From Planctomycetia bacterium (GTDB taxonomy: Bacteria > Planctomycetota > Planctomycetia > Planctomycetales > Planctomycetaceae): a stretch of 38,063 nt of DNA. A program made the translations under genes and the position numbers. Below, in pieces: positions 5,436-12,972 of this stretch; positions within the stretch are counted from its first letter, which is position 1; each line of letters opens with the position of its first letter. The notes under the pieces were generated by a model that worked only from the letters and a program-made list of their open reading frames with translations, searched no databases and was not told the DNA's origin. The stretch covers positions 1-38,063 of the forward strand of contig JACQFH010000284.1 in NCBI GenBank assembly GCA_016200145.1. The letters run 5' to 3'.

Positions 5436-8414
5436 ATGAGCAGCCTGGCGCACTCCAGACCGCCGAACGTGGTGGAACCGCCCGTTGCGGCCGAACCGGT
5501 CTGCGACGAATCGGCTCAGCCCGAAGCGGGCCGTCCCGTCGCGAGGCCCCTGCCCGCGGCGGTCTATCGCCTGCAACTGCACGCGAAGTTCGGATTTCGC
5601 GAGGCGCGCAGGCTGGTTCCGTACCTGGCGGCCCTGGGCATCAGCGAATGTTACGCGTCGCCATTTATCAAGGCCCGCACCGGCAGCCTGCACGGGTACG
5701 ACATCGTCGACCACAATCAGATCAATCCGGAAATCGGCACGCGCGAGGAAGGCGACGAGTTTTCGCGCGACCTGGAGTTTCACGGCATGAGCCTGGTTCT
5801 GGACGTCGTTCCCAATCACATGGGAGTTGCCACCGACGAAAACGCGTGGTGGTTCGACGTGCTCGAGAACGGCCGCAGCTCGCCTTATGCGTCGTACTTC
5901 GATATCGACTGGTCTCCCCTCAAGCACGACCTGGCCAATAAGGTGCTGCTGCCCGTGCTGGGAGACCAGTTCGGGAAGGTGCTGGAGTCGGGCCAGCTCG
6001 TGCTGTGTTTCGAAGAGGGGACGCTGTTCCTGCGCTGCTACGGACGCCGGCTGCCGATTGCGCCGCATTCGTGGCCCAAGGTGCTCAAGCACAATCTGGC
6101 GGAATTGGAAGCGCGGCTGGGCGCCGACAATCCGCAGTTTCAGGAATATCAGAGCATCCTGTTTTCGCTGGGGCATCTGCCGCCGCTCACCGAGGCCGGT
6201 CCCGAATCGGCCGACGAGCGGCGCCGCGAAAAAGAAGTCGTGTGCCGGCGGCTCTCTGAGCTGTGCCAGCAGTCGCCCGCCGTCCGTGATTTCATCGATG
6301 CCAATGTCAGGCTCTTCAACGGCAAAAGCGGCGAACCTGCCAGCTTCGATCTGCTCGACGATCTGCTGCTCGAACAGCCGTACCGGCTGGCGCACTGGCA
6401 GGTGGCCTCGGACGAAATCAACTACCGCCGCTTCTTCGACGTGAACGACCTGGCCGCCTTGTGCATGGAGCGCGAAGACGTGTTTCGCGCCACTCACGAG
6501 CTGATCGGCCGGCTGATTGCCGAGGGGCGCGTCGCGGGACTCAGAATCGATCATCCCGACGGCCTGTACGACCCGGCCGAGTATCTGCACCGGCTGCAGG
6601 GGCTCTCAGCGGAGTACGTCGTCGTCGAAAAAATCCTGGAGCCCGGGGAACGGCTGCCGGAAGACTGGCCCGTGCACGGCACGACCGGATACGAATTCCT
6701 GAACACGCTGAACGGGCTGTACGTCGACCGGGGCCGCGTCAAAGAGTTCGACCGGGTGTACGCGCGGTTCATCCGCGAGGCCATCGACTGGAAAGAACTG
6801 GTCTATCGCAGCAAAAAGCTGATCATGCAGGTGTCGATGTCGAGCGAGATCAGCGTGCTGGGGCATCAGCTCGACCGCATTTCGGAACGCGACCGCCTGT
6901 ATCGGGATTTCACGCTCAACAGCCTGACCGTGGCGATCCGCGAGATCATTGCCTGTTTTCCCGTGTACCGCACGTATGTGACCGCCGCGGGGACTCCCGA
7001 GCGCGACCGCCATTACATCGAGCTGGCGACGGGCCGCGCTCGTCGCCGGAACCCGGCTATCAGCGAATCGATCTTCCATTTTGTCCGCGACATTCTGCTC
7101 CTGAAGCCCGTCGAGCACCTCGATGAAGCGGGCCGCGCCGCGCTCCTGCGGTTCGTGGGAAAATTCCAGCAGACGACCGGGCCCGTCATGGCCAAGGCCG
7201 TCGAAGACACGGCGTTCTACATTTTCAACCGGCTGCTGTCGCTGAACGAAGTGGGGGGCGACCCCGAGCGCTTCGGGACGACCGTCTCGGCATTCCACCA
7301 GCAGAATATCGACCGCCAGGCGCATTGGCCCCACGCGCTGCTGGCCAGCTCGACGCACGACACCAAGCGCAGTGAAGACGTCAGGGCGCGGATCAATGTG
7401 CTCTCTGAGCTGCCCGCCGAGTGGAAAACGCACCTGGCACGGTGGGCCCGCTGCAACAAGCGCCACAAACGCGAAATCGACGGCGAACCGGCCCCCAGCC
7501 GCAACGATGAATACATGTACTACCAGACCCTGATCGGGACGTGGCCCGCCGAGGCATTCAGTGCCGGCGGGCGCGAAGAATTCATCGCGCGGATGCAGCA
7601 GTACGCGCTGAAGGCCGCGCACGAGGCCAAACAGCACACGAGCTGGATCAGTCCGCACGAGCCTTACGAGCAGGCGATTCGCGAGTTCATCGCCGCGACC
7701 CTCGCGCCCGGGGCCCGTAATCTGTTCCTGGCTGACTTCGAGCCGTTCGCCCGCCACATTGCCGACCTGGGCATCTGGAATTCGCTGTCTCAGACGCTGC
7801 TCAAGCTGACGAGCCCCGGCGTTCCCGACCTGTACCAGGGAACCGAGCTCTTTGATTTTCATCTCGTGGACCCCGACAATCGCGGCCCTGTCAATTTCGC
7901 ACGGCGGGACGAGTTGCTGCAGGCGCTCGAACGGCGCGTGGACGAATCCTCAGGCCGGCTGGGAGAACTGGCTGCCGAGTTTCTCGCCCTCCGCGCCGAC
8001 GGGCGGATCAAGCTGTACGTCATCCGCCAACTTCTGAACTTCCGCCGCGAGCATCCCGACCTGTTCACGACGGGGCAATATCTGCCGCTCGACCTCGAAG
8101 GCAACCGCCGCGAGTCGGTGTGCGCATTTCTCAGACGTCAAAGCGACGTTTCGCTGGTCGTCGCCGCGCCGCGACTGGTCGCAGGGCTAGCGGGCGAATC
8201 GGGCGCGCCGCCTGTGGGGAGCGCGATCTGGGACGACACGCGCCTCGTCCTGCCGAAAGGACTGGCCGGGGGCCGGTTTGTCGATCTCTTCACCGGCCGC
8301 ATTCTGACCCCCGTCGGCGACGGCGATTCGCAGTCGCTGCCTCTGGCCTCAGTGTTCGAGTCGTTTCCGATCGCCGCGCTGGAATACGTGGCCGTGGAGC
8401 CCACCCTCGCATGA
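5436..8414 (+). CDS. treY: Maltooligosyltrehalose synthase (TreY)
   Basis: A 992-residue GH13-family enzyme. It isomerises the reducing-end alpha-1,4 link of maltooligosaccharides to alpha,alpha-1,1, the first step of the TreY-TreZ trehalose pathway. The N-terminal AVYRLQLHAKFGFREA and GISECYASPFIKARTGSLHGYD are diagnostic, and VVPNHM is the first GH13 region. Likely catalytic residues are D372 (GLRIDHPDG), E398 (VVEKILEPGE) and D642 (STHDTKRSED). The length agrees with large bacterial TreY. The partner hydrolase TreZ and the debranching enzyme TreX are not in this window. The gene lies 60 bases after the sigma-54 activator on the same strand, so co-transcription is possible. Trehalose would serve as an osmoprotectant or carbon store. 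Confidence 0.96.
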   Translation: MSSLAHSRPPNVVEPPVAAEPVCDESAQPEAGRPVARPLPAAVYRLQLHAKFGFREARRLVPYLAALGISECYASPFIKARTGSLHGYDIVDHNQINPEIGTREEGDEFSRDLEFHGMSLVLDVVPNHMGVATDENAWWFDVLENGRSSPYASYFDIDWSPLKHDLANKVLLPVLGDQFGKVLESGQLVLCFEEGTLFLRCYGRRLPIAPHSWPKVLKHNLAELEARLGADNPQFQEYQSILFSLGHLPPLTEAGPESADERRREKEVVCRRLSELCQQSPAVRDFIDANVRLFNGKSGEPASFDLLDDLLLEQPYRLAHWQVASDEINYRRFFDVNDLAALCMEREDVFRATHELIGRLIAEGRVAGLRIDHPDGLYDPAEYLHRLQGLSAEYVVVEKILEPGERLPEDWPVHGTTGYEFLNTLNGLYVDRGRVKEFDRVYARFIREAIDWKELVYRSKKLIMQVSMSSEISVLGHQLDRISERDRLYRDFTLNSLTVAIREIIACFPVYRTYVTAAGTPERDRHYIELATGRARRRNPAISESIFHFVRDILLLKPVEHLDEAGRAALLRFVGKFQQTTGPVMAKAVEDTAFYIFNRLLSLNEVGGDPERFGTTVSAFHQQNIDRQAHWPHALLASSTHDTKRSEDVRARINVLSELPAEWKTHLARWARCNKRHKREIDGEPAPSRNDEYMYYQTLIGTWPAEAFSAGGREEFIARMQQYALKAAHEAKQHTSWISPHEPYEQAIREFIAATLAPGARNLFLADFEPFARHIADLGIWNSLSQTLLKLTSPGVPDLYQGTELFDFHLVDPDNRGPVNFARRDELLQALERRVDESSGRLGELAAEFLALRADGRIKLYVIRQLLNFRREHPDLFTTGQYLPLDLEGNRRESVCAFLRRQSDVSLVVAAPRLVAGLAGESGAPPVGSAIWDDTRLVLPKGLAGGRFVDLFTGRILTPVGDGDSQSLPLASVFESFPIAALEYVAVEPTLA

Positions 8415-8558
8415 GCGCCGCTTCTGCGCTGCGCCCGGGTGTTTTGGCGAGCTTGTGAATCGATGCCATCGTTTCCACTCATGCTGGCACTCCCTTTCGG
8501 CAGATGCGGCCAGCGATTGGGTCGCGAAGGCTGATGATTCGTCGCGTGACGCGATCGA

Positions 8559-8572
8559 TTCCCGATCGGGAA
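8559..8572. promoter_or_regulatory. Candidate HipB operator box 1
   Basis: Perfect 14-base palindrome TTCCCGATCGGGAA. It is the most distant of four copies, about 180 bases upstream of the candidate hip promoter. Assignment to HipB is inferred from the repetition and from the position before hipB. Confidence 0.55.
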
Positions 8573-8630
8573 CACTGGCAGTCAAAACTGCGGCGAGTCA
8601 GGCATTTCCTGGTAGGAACCGCCTGAATAA

Positions 8631-8642
8631 TCCCGATCGGGA
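8631..8642. promoter_or_regulatory. Candidate HipB operator box 2
   Basis: Perfect 12-base palindrome TCCCGATCGGGA, identical in its core to box 1. Its centre is 71 bases from that of box 1. Confidence 0.55.
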
Positions 8643-8715
8643 ATTTCAGTCACCACCGAACGGCACTCATTACGTGACTGGTGCTATTGACGTAGAATCG
8701 TCGCCGCCGACGCGT

Positions 8716-8727
8716 TCCCGATCGGGA
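8716..8727. promoter_or_regulatory. Candidate HipB operator box 3, just upstream of the promoter
   Basis: Perfect 12-base palindrome TCCCGATCGGGA. It ends 10 bases before the -35 hexamer at 8738. Confidence 0.65.
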
Positions 8728-8737
8728 GTATGAAGTC

Positions 8738-8765
8738 TTGACACACACCAACCGCAGGCTATGAT
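8738..8765 (+). promoter_or_regulatory. Candidate hipBST promoter
   Basis: TTGACA (8738-8743) and TATGAT (8760-8765) are separated by 16 bases, close to the sigma-70 consensus. The pair lies exactly between operator boxes 3 and 4, which supports autoregulation by the antitoxin. The start codon of hipB is about 75 bases downstream of the predicted start site. Confidence 0.65.
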
Positions 8766-8776
8766 TCAACATGAAA

Positions 8777-8803
8777 TCCCGATCGGGAATATTACCGATC
8801 GGG
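8777..8803. promoter_or_regulatory. Candidate HipB operator box 4 plus a degenerate fifth box
   Basis: Box 4 is TCCCGATCGGGA at 8777-8788. A weaker copy with core CCGATCGG (8795-8802) follows, with its centre 16 bases further on. Together they would cover the region just after the transcription start predicted from the promoter at 8738-8765, a classic place for repression. Confidence 0.65.
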
Positions 8804-8844
8804 TGTATGACGGATGAAATCGTGAGCCGGAAGGGATCACATCC

Positions 8845-9081
8845 GTGAACGGCCTGCTTGAAACCAGTTCTAAAGCAGTCGGACAGTTCGTCCGCCAGCG
8901 GCGACAAGCCAGCAATCTCACACAAGAGCAATTGGGAGAGCTGGCAGGCGTTGGAACCCGGTTCGTTTCGGATCTGGAGCGCGGCAAGGCGACGCTTCGG
9001 ATGGACGCCGTCAATCGCGTTCTCCACGTCTTCGGTCGGATGCTTGGTCATGTCGAAGCGCCGCGAGACGAGGGTGAATGA
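8845..9081 (+). CDS. hipB: HipB-type antitoxin, helix-turn-helix repressor
   Basis: A 78-residue protein with a Cro/C1-type (HTH_3) DNA-binding domain. The motif LTQEQLGELAGVGTRFVSDLERGKATLRMD covers the five-helix fold at about residues 25-55. It is expected to repress its own operon and, in HipBST systems, to work with the separate HipS protein. The start is GTG at 8845, with AAGGG about 9 bases upstream; no ATG gives a full domain. Its stop codon overlaps the hipS start (ATGA at 9078-9081), which implies translational coupling. The upstream palindromes are the likely binding sites. Confidence 0.9.
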   Translation: MNGLLETSSKAVGQFVRQRRQASNLTQEQLGELAGVGTRFVSDLERGKATLRMDAVNRVLHVFGRMLGHVEAPRDEGE

Positions 9082-9422
9082 TGAAGAAGCAAAGAACGGC
9101 ACGAGTCCTGATTTCCGGACATCCCGTGGGCGTCATCAGAGAGGTCGATGACACGACGAGCTTTGAATACATGCCAGAATGGCTCGACCGCAAAGATGCC
9201 GTTCCCGTGTCGCTCACCATGCCACTTCGCACGGAACCGTATGTGAGCCAGGGCCTCCATCCATTTTTCGAGAATCTGCTTCCCGAAGGGTGGCTGCTGG
9301 AGGTGTCGTCAAAGAAATTGAAGATCTCCAAAGACGATCCCTTCGGATTGCTTCTGGCGACCTGCGGCGACTGCGTCGGTGCGGTCGAAATTGAACCGCT
9401 CGAATCGGAAACGAGCCGATAA
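9078..9422 (+). CDS. hipS: HipS-like protein (HipA N-terminal subdomain as a separate gene)
   Basis: A 114-residue protein matching the small N-terminal subdomain of HipA kinases. It runs from GHPVGVIREVDDTTSFEYMPEW through LHPFFENLLPEGW to DPFGLLLATCGDCVGAVEIEP, where the fused HipA would continue into the kinase. In E. coli HipBST the free HipS, not HipB, is the main neutraliser of the HipT kinase, and the same role is inferred here. The gene overlaps hipB by 4 bases and hipT by 1 base, so the three are one operon. Because the next frame opens with its own complete kinase N-terminus, this is a true split gene and not a frameshifted hipA. Confidence 0.88.
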   Translation: MMKKQRTARVLISGHPVGVIREVDDTTSFEYMPEWLDRKDAVPVSLTMPLRTEPYVSQGLHPFFENLLPEGWLLEVSSKKLKISKDDPFGLLLATCGDCVGAVEIEPLESETSR

Positions 9423-10345
9423 TGCCCTCGTGTGCCATCTGCCTCGGGGAACTTTCAGCCGACGCACCGTACCATGCTGAGTGCATCGAGTCCCTCTTTG
9501 GAACGTCTTCGCTCCCGAAACTCGTAATCGACCTGTCGAAACTCTATGCGCTTGCCGCGAGCAAGATGGCCGGAAAAATGTCCATTTCGGGTGCCCAGGA
9601 GAAAGTCTCTCTGACGCTCTCGTCCGACAGGCGGACACTCGACGTATCTGCGACCGGCGGGCGGTATATTTTGAAGCCGGAGACGTCGCGCTTCTCGGCA
9701 ATCCCGAAAAACGAACACCTGACAATGCGCCTGGCACAGATGTTGTCGATCGAAACGCCTCCGTTTGGTCTGTTGCGACAAGACCCGGGAGGAATGCCTT
9801 ACATCATCAGGCGATTCGATCGTCTGGACGACGGGACAAAGCTTCAAGTCGAGGACTTCTGTCAACTGGCAGGCAAGCGCGTCAAAGACAAATATGAGGG
9901 CTCGGCAGAGCTCTGCGTCAAGTTGCTCAAAAAATATGCCACGGAACCGCTGATCGAGATTCAGAAGTTCTATCGCCTGATCTTGTTCTGCTGGTGGGCA
10001 GAAAACGGCGATATGCACCTGAAGAATTTCTCCCTGCTGACCACGCCTGAAGGAATTCGTCGCCTGTCGCCGGCCTACGACCTCGTGTGCACGAAACTGG
10101 TGATTCCCGACGACACGCTGGCGATGCCAGTCGGAGGCCGAGATCGAAAGCTGACTCGAGGAATCTGGGTTGAGTTCGCGGATTATTGCGGGATTCCCGA
10201 CAAGGCGGCGAAACGTCTGATCTCCGAGCAGATTGACTCCCTTGATCCGGCTCTGCGTCTGATTTCCGCATCATTCCTGCCGGAGTCGATGAAAAATCAG
10301 TACGAGGCGCTGATCCGGGCGAACACGGCGATCCTGGCGAGCTGA
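9422..10345 (+). CDS. hipT: HipT-like serine/threonine kinase toxin
   Basis: A 307-residue HipA-fold kinase lacking the N-terminal subdomain, which is encoded by hipS. The N-terminus has a Cys/His cluster (C4-x2-C7, H18, C21). The Gly-rich loop SISGAQEK (54-61) contains two serines, S54 and S56, at the positions where HipT proteins autophosphorylate. Other landmarks are the nucleotide-site lysine K85 in YILKPE, the catalytic motif NGDMHLKN (195-202, Asp197) and the metal-binding SPAYDLV (D220). All catalytic residues are present, so it should be active. HipT of E. coli phosphorylates tryptophanyl-tRNA synthetase; the target here is unknown. By eye, GC content is lower than in treY, consistent with transfer. 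A stem-loop lies 30 bases after the stop. Confidence 0.92.
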   Translation: MPSCAICLGELSADAPYHAECIESLFGTSSLPKLVIDLSKLYALAASKMAGKMSISGAQEKVSLTLSSDRRTLDVSATGGRYILKPETSRFSAIPKNEHLTMRLAQMLSIETPPFGLLRQDPGGMPYIIRRFDRLDDGTKLQVEDFCQLAGKRVKDKYEGSAELCVKLLKKYATEPLIEIQKFYRLILFCWWAENGDMHLKNFSLLTTPEGIRRLSPAYDLVCTKLVIPDDTLAMPVGGRDRKLTRGIWVEFADYCGIPDKAAKRLISEQIDSLDPALRLISASFLPESMKNQYEALIRANTAILAS

Positions 10346-10374
10346 CATCGCAGGCAATGAGGTGCGCACCCTAA

Positions 10375-10407
10375 GTGCCCCGGCCGCCGAAAATGCGGTC
10401 GGGGCAC
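10375..10407. terminator. Hairpin between convergent hipT and S9 peptidase
   Basis: Arms 10375-10387 (GTGCCCCGGCCGC) and 10395-10407 (GCGGTCGGGGCAC) pair at all 13 positions with one G-U. The 7-base loop is CGAAAAT. There is no clear T-run, so termination is inferred mainly from its position between converging genes. Confidence 0.5.
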
Positions 10408-10429
10408 GTCGGTTTCCAAGCGGCCGTTC

Positions 10430-10456
10430 GCCCGAACTCTGGCGAGTTCGGCTACG
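10430..10456 (+). repeat. Dispersed 27-bp repeat with inner palindrome, copy 2
   Basis: Exact reverse-complement copy of 1503-1529. It sits 8 bases beyond the stop codon of the S9 peptidase gene, in the gap between that gene and the convergent hipT. Confidence 0.85.
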
Positions 10457-10464
10457 TCTGCGAT

Positions 10465-12468
10465 CTATTTCCGCTGCTTCAGATCATCCGGCACGTCGGT
10501 GGGAGGGCCTTGCTTGTAGCCCAGCGCGTCGCTGAAGAACAGGACCACCGCCGCCGTCATGTAGTCGCGGTTGGCTTTCTTCGCGAAGCCGTGCCCTTCG
10601 TTGTCGGCGTACACCGTCCACACCTTGCGGCCGGAGGATGCGACTCGGCTGGCAATCTGCTCGGCTTCTGAAAACGGCACGCGCGGATCGTTGCGTCCGT
10701 GGATCACCAGGAGCGACGACTTGATCTTGTCGACGTTGTTGAGCGGGTCGATCTTGTCGAAGTAGGCCTGCATTTTGGGATCGCGCTCGTCGCCATACTC
10801 GGCCCGTCGCAGGTCTTGCCGGTATGCGCTCGTGTTCTTGAGGAACGAACGAAAGCTGGCGATGCCGACGATATCGACTCCCGCCTTGATACGGTCGCTG
10901 AAATGCGTGAGCGATGCCAGGACCATGAATCCGCCGTACGAGCCTCCCATCACCACGACGCGCGACGCGTCGAGCTCGGGCTGCGTGCCGATCCAGTCGA
11001 GCAGTCCGCCGATGTCGCGGACGCTGTCTTCGCGCTTGTCGGCATTGTCGAGCCTGACGTACGTTTTGCCGTAGCCGCTCGAGCCGCGCACGTTGGGGTG
11101 GATCACCGCCATTCCCAGCTCGGTGAGATAAAACTGCTCGGTGCCGTTGAAGAGGGGGCGATACTGGCTTTCGGGCCCGCCGTGAATGTTGATCAGCACG
11201 CCGGCCGGTCGGTCTTTCGTCGCCGTGCGGGGCTTGAAGTAGTACGCGGGAATCTTCAGGCCCTCGTGCCCGGGGAACTGGATGCGCGAGGCGGTCACGA
11301 ACGTGGCGGGGTTCAGCCCGCCCACTTCGCTGAATGTCCAGCGGGTGAGCTTGTCGTCGGCGAGGGCGATCGAATGAGCGTCGGCTGGCGCGTCGGGGCG
11401 GGCCAGCGTGAACCCCAGGTGCTTGCCGTCGGGCGAGAATTCGAGCGATGCCACCTGTCCCAGCGGCAGGTCGACCTTGCGCCGCTTGCCCTTGTCGATC
11501 AGGTACAGGCCGCTGGCGCCGTCTTCGTTGACGGTGAAGGCAATGAGATCGGAGTTCGGCTCGACTTCGATCGAGTCGACGTCCCAGGGGATGTCTTCGG
11601 TGACCCAGGTGTATTTCATCGTCGCCAGGTCGAGCCGGCCGAGCTGCCGGAATTCGCCCCGCGCGTCGGTCGTCAGCCAGACCGACCTGCCGTCGCGCGC
11701 GAACTTGAGTGAGCCGAACGAAGCCGGTCCTGCCTCGGGGCTGGGGAGCGTCGTTTTCTTCTGCGTCGCCATGTCGAACAGCGCGGGATACGACTCGTTG
11801 ATCGACACGTAGCGGTTCATCAGCAGCTTCGTGCCGTCGCGCGACCAGTCGGTGGCCGTCCAGAATTCATTCGTCGATTCCATCAGCAGCTTGAGCGTTC
11901 CCGGCTTGCGGGTCTCGGAAACGTACAGATCGGTGTCGCGCTGGTTGCGGCTGTTGCTGTGGATGATCATCTTGCTGCCGTCGTGCAGAACGGGACCGGG
12001 CTGGTTGCGCGACTTGCCGTCGGTCAGGAGCTGTGCCTGCCCGGTCGAGCGGTCGAAGAAGTAGATCTGGTTGTTTTCGCTGCCGCCGCGGCTCATCTCG
12101 ACGAGCATGGCGCCGTCGTTGGCTTCGGGGATGAAGGCGCCGTCGGCCGGTTCGTTGAAGAACGTGACCTGTTCGCGGCGGCCGCCCGGTTCGTAGACGC
12201 GGTGCAACTGGACGGTGTCTGCGAAGCGCGTGGCGATGAGCATTCCCTTGCCGGCGGGGGACCAGCCGCGGAACGTCGCGCTGCGGGTGTTCTGGTACTG
12301 CCTGAGCCGCTCGGAGAGCTCCGGGGGAACGGGTGGCACCGACTGCGTGGCGATCGCCGGCGGCCGCAACGGGTCGGCGGCGTCAGCCGCGAACGCGGGC
12401 CGATCGGCCGGCGCGCGGCACGCCACGGCCAACGAGACGACAACGAACCACACACGAAGAATTTTCAT
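10465..12468 (-). CDS. Exported S9-family (prolyl oligopeptidase-type) peptidase
   Basis: A 667-residue protein with a signal peptide (MKILRVWFVVVSLAVACRA). A beta-propeller region of WD40-like/TolB-like strands covers about 60-400, and a C-terminal alpha/beta-hydrolase covers about 420-660. The nucleophile is in GGSYGGFM near residue 510, the Asp in HGRNDPRVPF near 593, and the His in EGHGFAKK near 625. The family cleaves peptides, often after proline or as dipeptidyl-peptidase or acylaminoacyl-peptidase. The site is probably periplasmic. The start at 12468 is chosen because it opens the signal peptide and has GGAGGGAG just upstream; a longer frame to 12675 would run through repeat sequence. 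Exact substrate unknown. Confidence 0.93.
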   Translation of the reverse strand: MKILRVWFVVVSLAVACRAPADRPAFAADAADPLRPPAIATQSVPPVPPELSERLRQYQNTRSATFRGWSPAGKGMLIATRFADTVQLHRVYEPGGRREQVTFFNEPADGAFIPEANDGAMLVEMSRGGSENNQIYFFDRSTGQAQLLTDGKSRNQPGPVLHDGSKMIIHSNSRNQRDTDLYVSETRKPGTLKLLMESTNEFWTATDWSRDGTKLLMNRYVSINESYPALFDMATQKKTTLPSPEAGPASFGSLKFARDGRSVWLTTDARGEFRQLGRLDLATMKYTWVTEDIPWDVDSIEVEPNSDLIAFTVNEDGASGLYLIDKGKRRKVDLPLGQVASLEFSPDGKHLGFTLARPDAPADAHSIALADDKLTRWTFSEVGGLNPATFVTASRIQFPGHEGLKIPAYYFKPRTATKDRPAGVLINIHGGPESQYRPLFNGTEQFYLTELGMAVIHPNVRGSSGYGKTYVRLDNADKREDSVRDIGGLLDWIGTQPELDASRVVVMGGSYGGFMVLASLTHFSDRIKAGVDIVGIASFRSFLKNTSAYRQDLRRAEYGDERDPKMQAYFDKIDPLNNVDKIKSSLLVIHGRNDPRVPFSEAEQIASRVASSGRKVWTVYADNEGHGFAKKANRDYMTAAVVLFFSDALGYKQGPPTDVPDDLKQRK

Positions 12469-12542
12469 GAAAGCTCCCTCCGACTGGAGTATTTTTTGGC
12501 CGGCAATGTCCCCGCCACCATACCGCGCCGGCGTCGCAAAAT

Positions 12543-12972
12543 GTAGGTCAGGCTTTCCAGCCTGACGGCGCTGTGCTTCCGCAAGAGACATCAGGTTGCA
12601 AGCAAATAACGAAAAACGGACCGCACGCGGAGCCCGGGAAATATTTGGCACGACTGATCCGACTCCCCCGGGCACGCAAGACCATGGATCGCGGCGCAGG
12701 GAAATCGATTGAGGAAGGCAGGAATGCAGGAAACCAGGAGACGGATCGAAATGAAATCATGCCAAAGCAGGAACTCTCCTGCTCTCCTGCCTTCCTGCAT
12801 TCCTTAAGTCAATTCCTGGAAACCTTGCGAGCGCGTTGACGCGGCGATGGGATGGCGTCAGTGTCTCCGGCGGGGGCGGTCAACCGGGGCAATGCGGCGG
12901 CGGATTCCGGGGCTGGGGATCGTGAATCTGAATCGGGGGCGCATCGCTGTCAGGCTGGAAAGCCTGACCTAC
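12543..12972. repeat. Cassette bounded by 24-bp inverted repeats, copy A
   Basis: The ends are 12543-12566 and 12949-12972. They are perfect inverted copies of a 24-base sequence beginning GTAGGTCAGGCTTTCC and ending AGCCTGAC, itself a hairpin. The right end supplies the TAG stop codon of the lipoprotein gene that ends at 12969. Inside is another inverted repeat (12720-12731 with 12793-12804, AGGAATGCAGGA) and no gene. The 500-base gap 12469-12968 therefore holds only this element and about 75 unremarkable bases. The same architecture occurs at 21529-21813, and a single end occurs at 23727-23750. Confidence 0.75.

Larger units (their letters stand above)
8415..8844. other. 430-base regulatory gap upstream of hipBST
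   Basis: There is no gene here. It holds the repeated palindrome TCCCGATCGGGA at four sites plus a degenerate fifth, and a near-consensus promoter, all listed separately. The first 140 bases after treY show nothing recognisable. Confidence 0.7.

Noticed and set aside
8559-8803. Possible small CRISPR array from the repeated TCCCGATCGGGA palindromes
   Set aside because: The unit is only 12 bases, the spacings are irregular (71, 85, 61 and 16) and no cas genes are present. The position around a promoter fits operators better.
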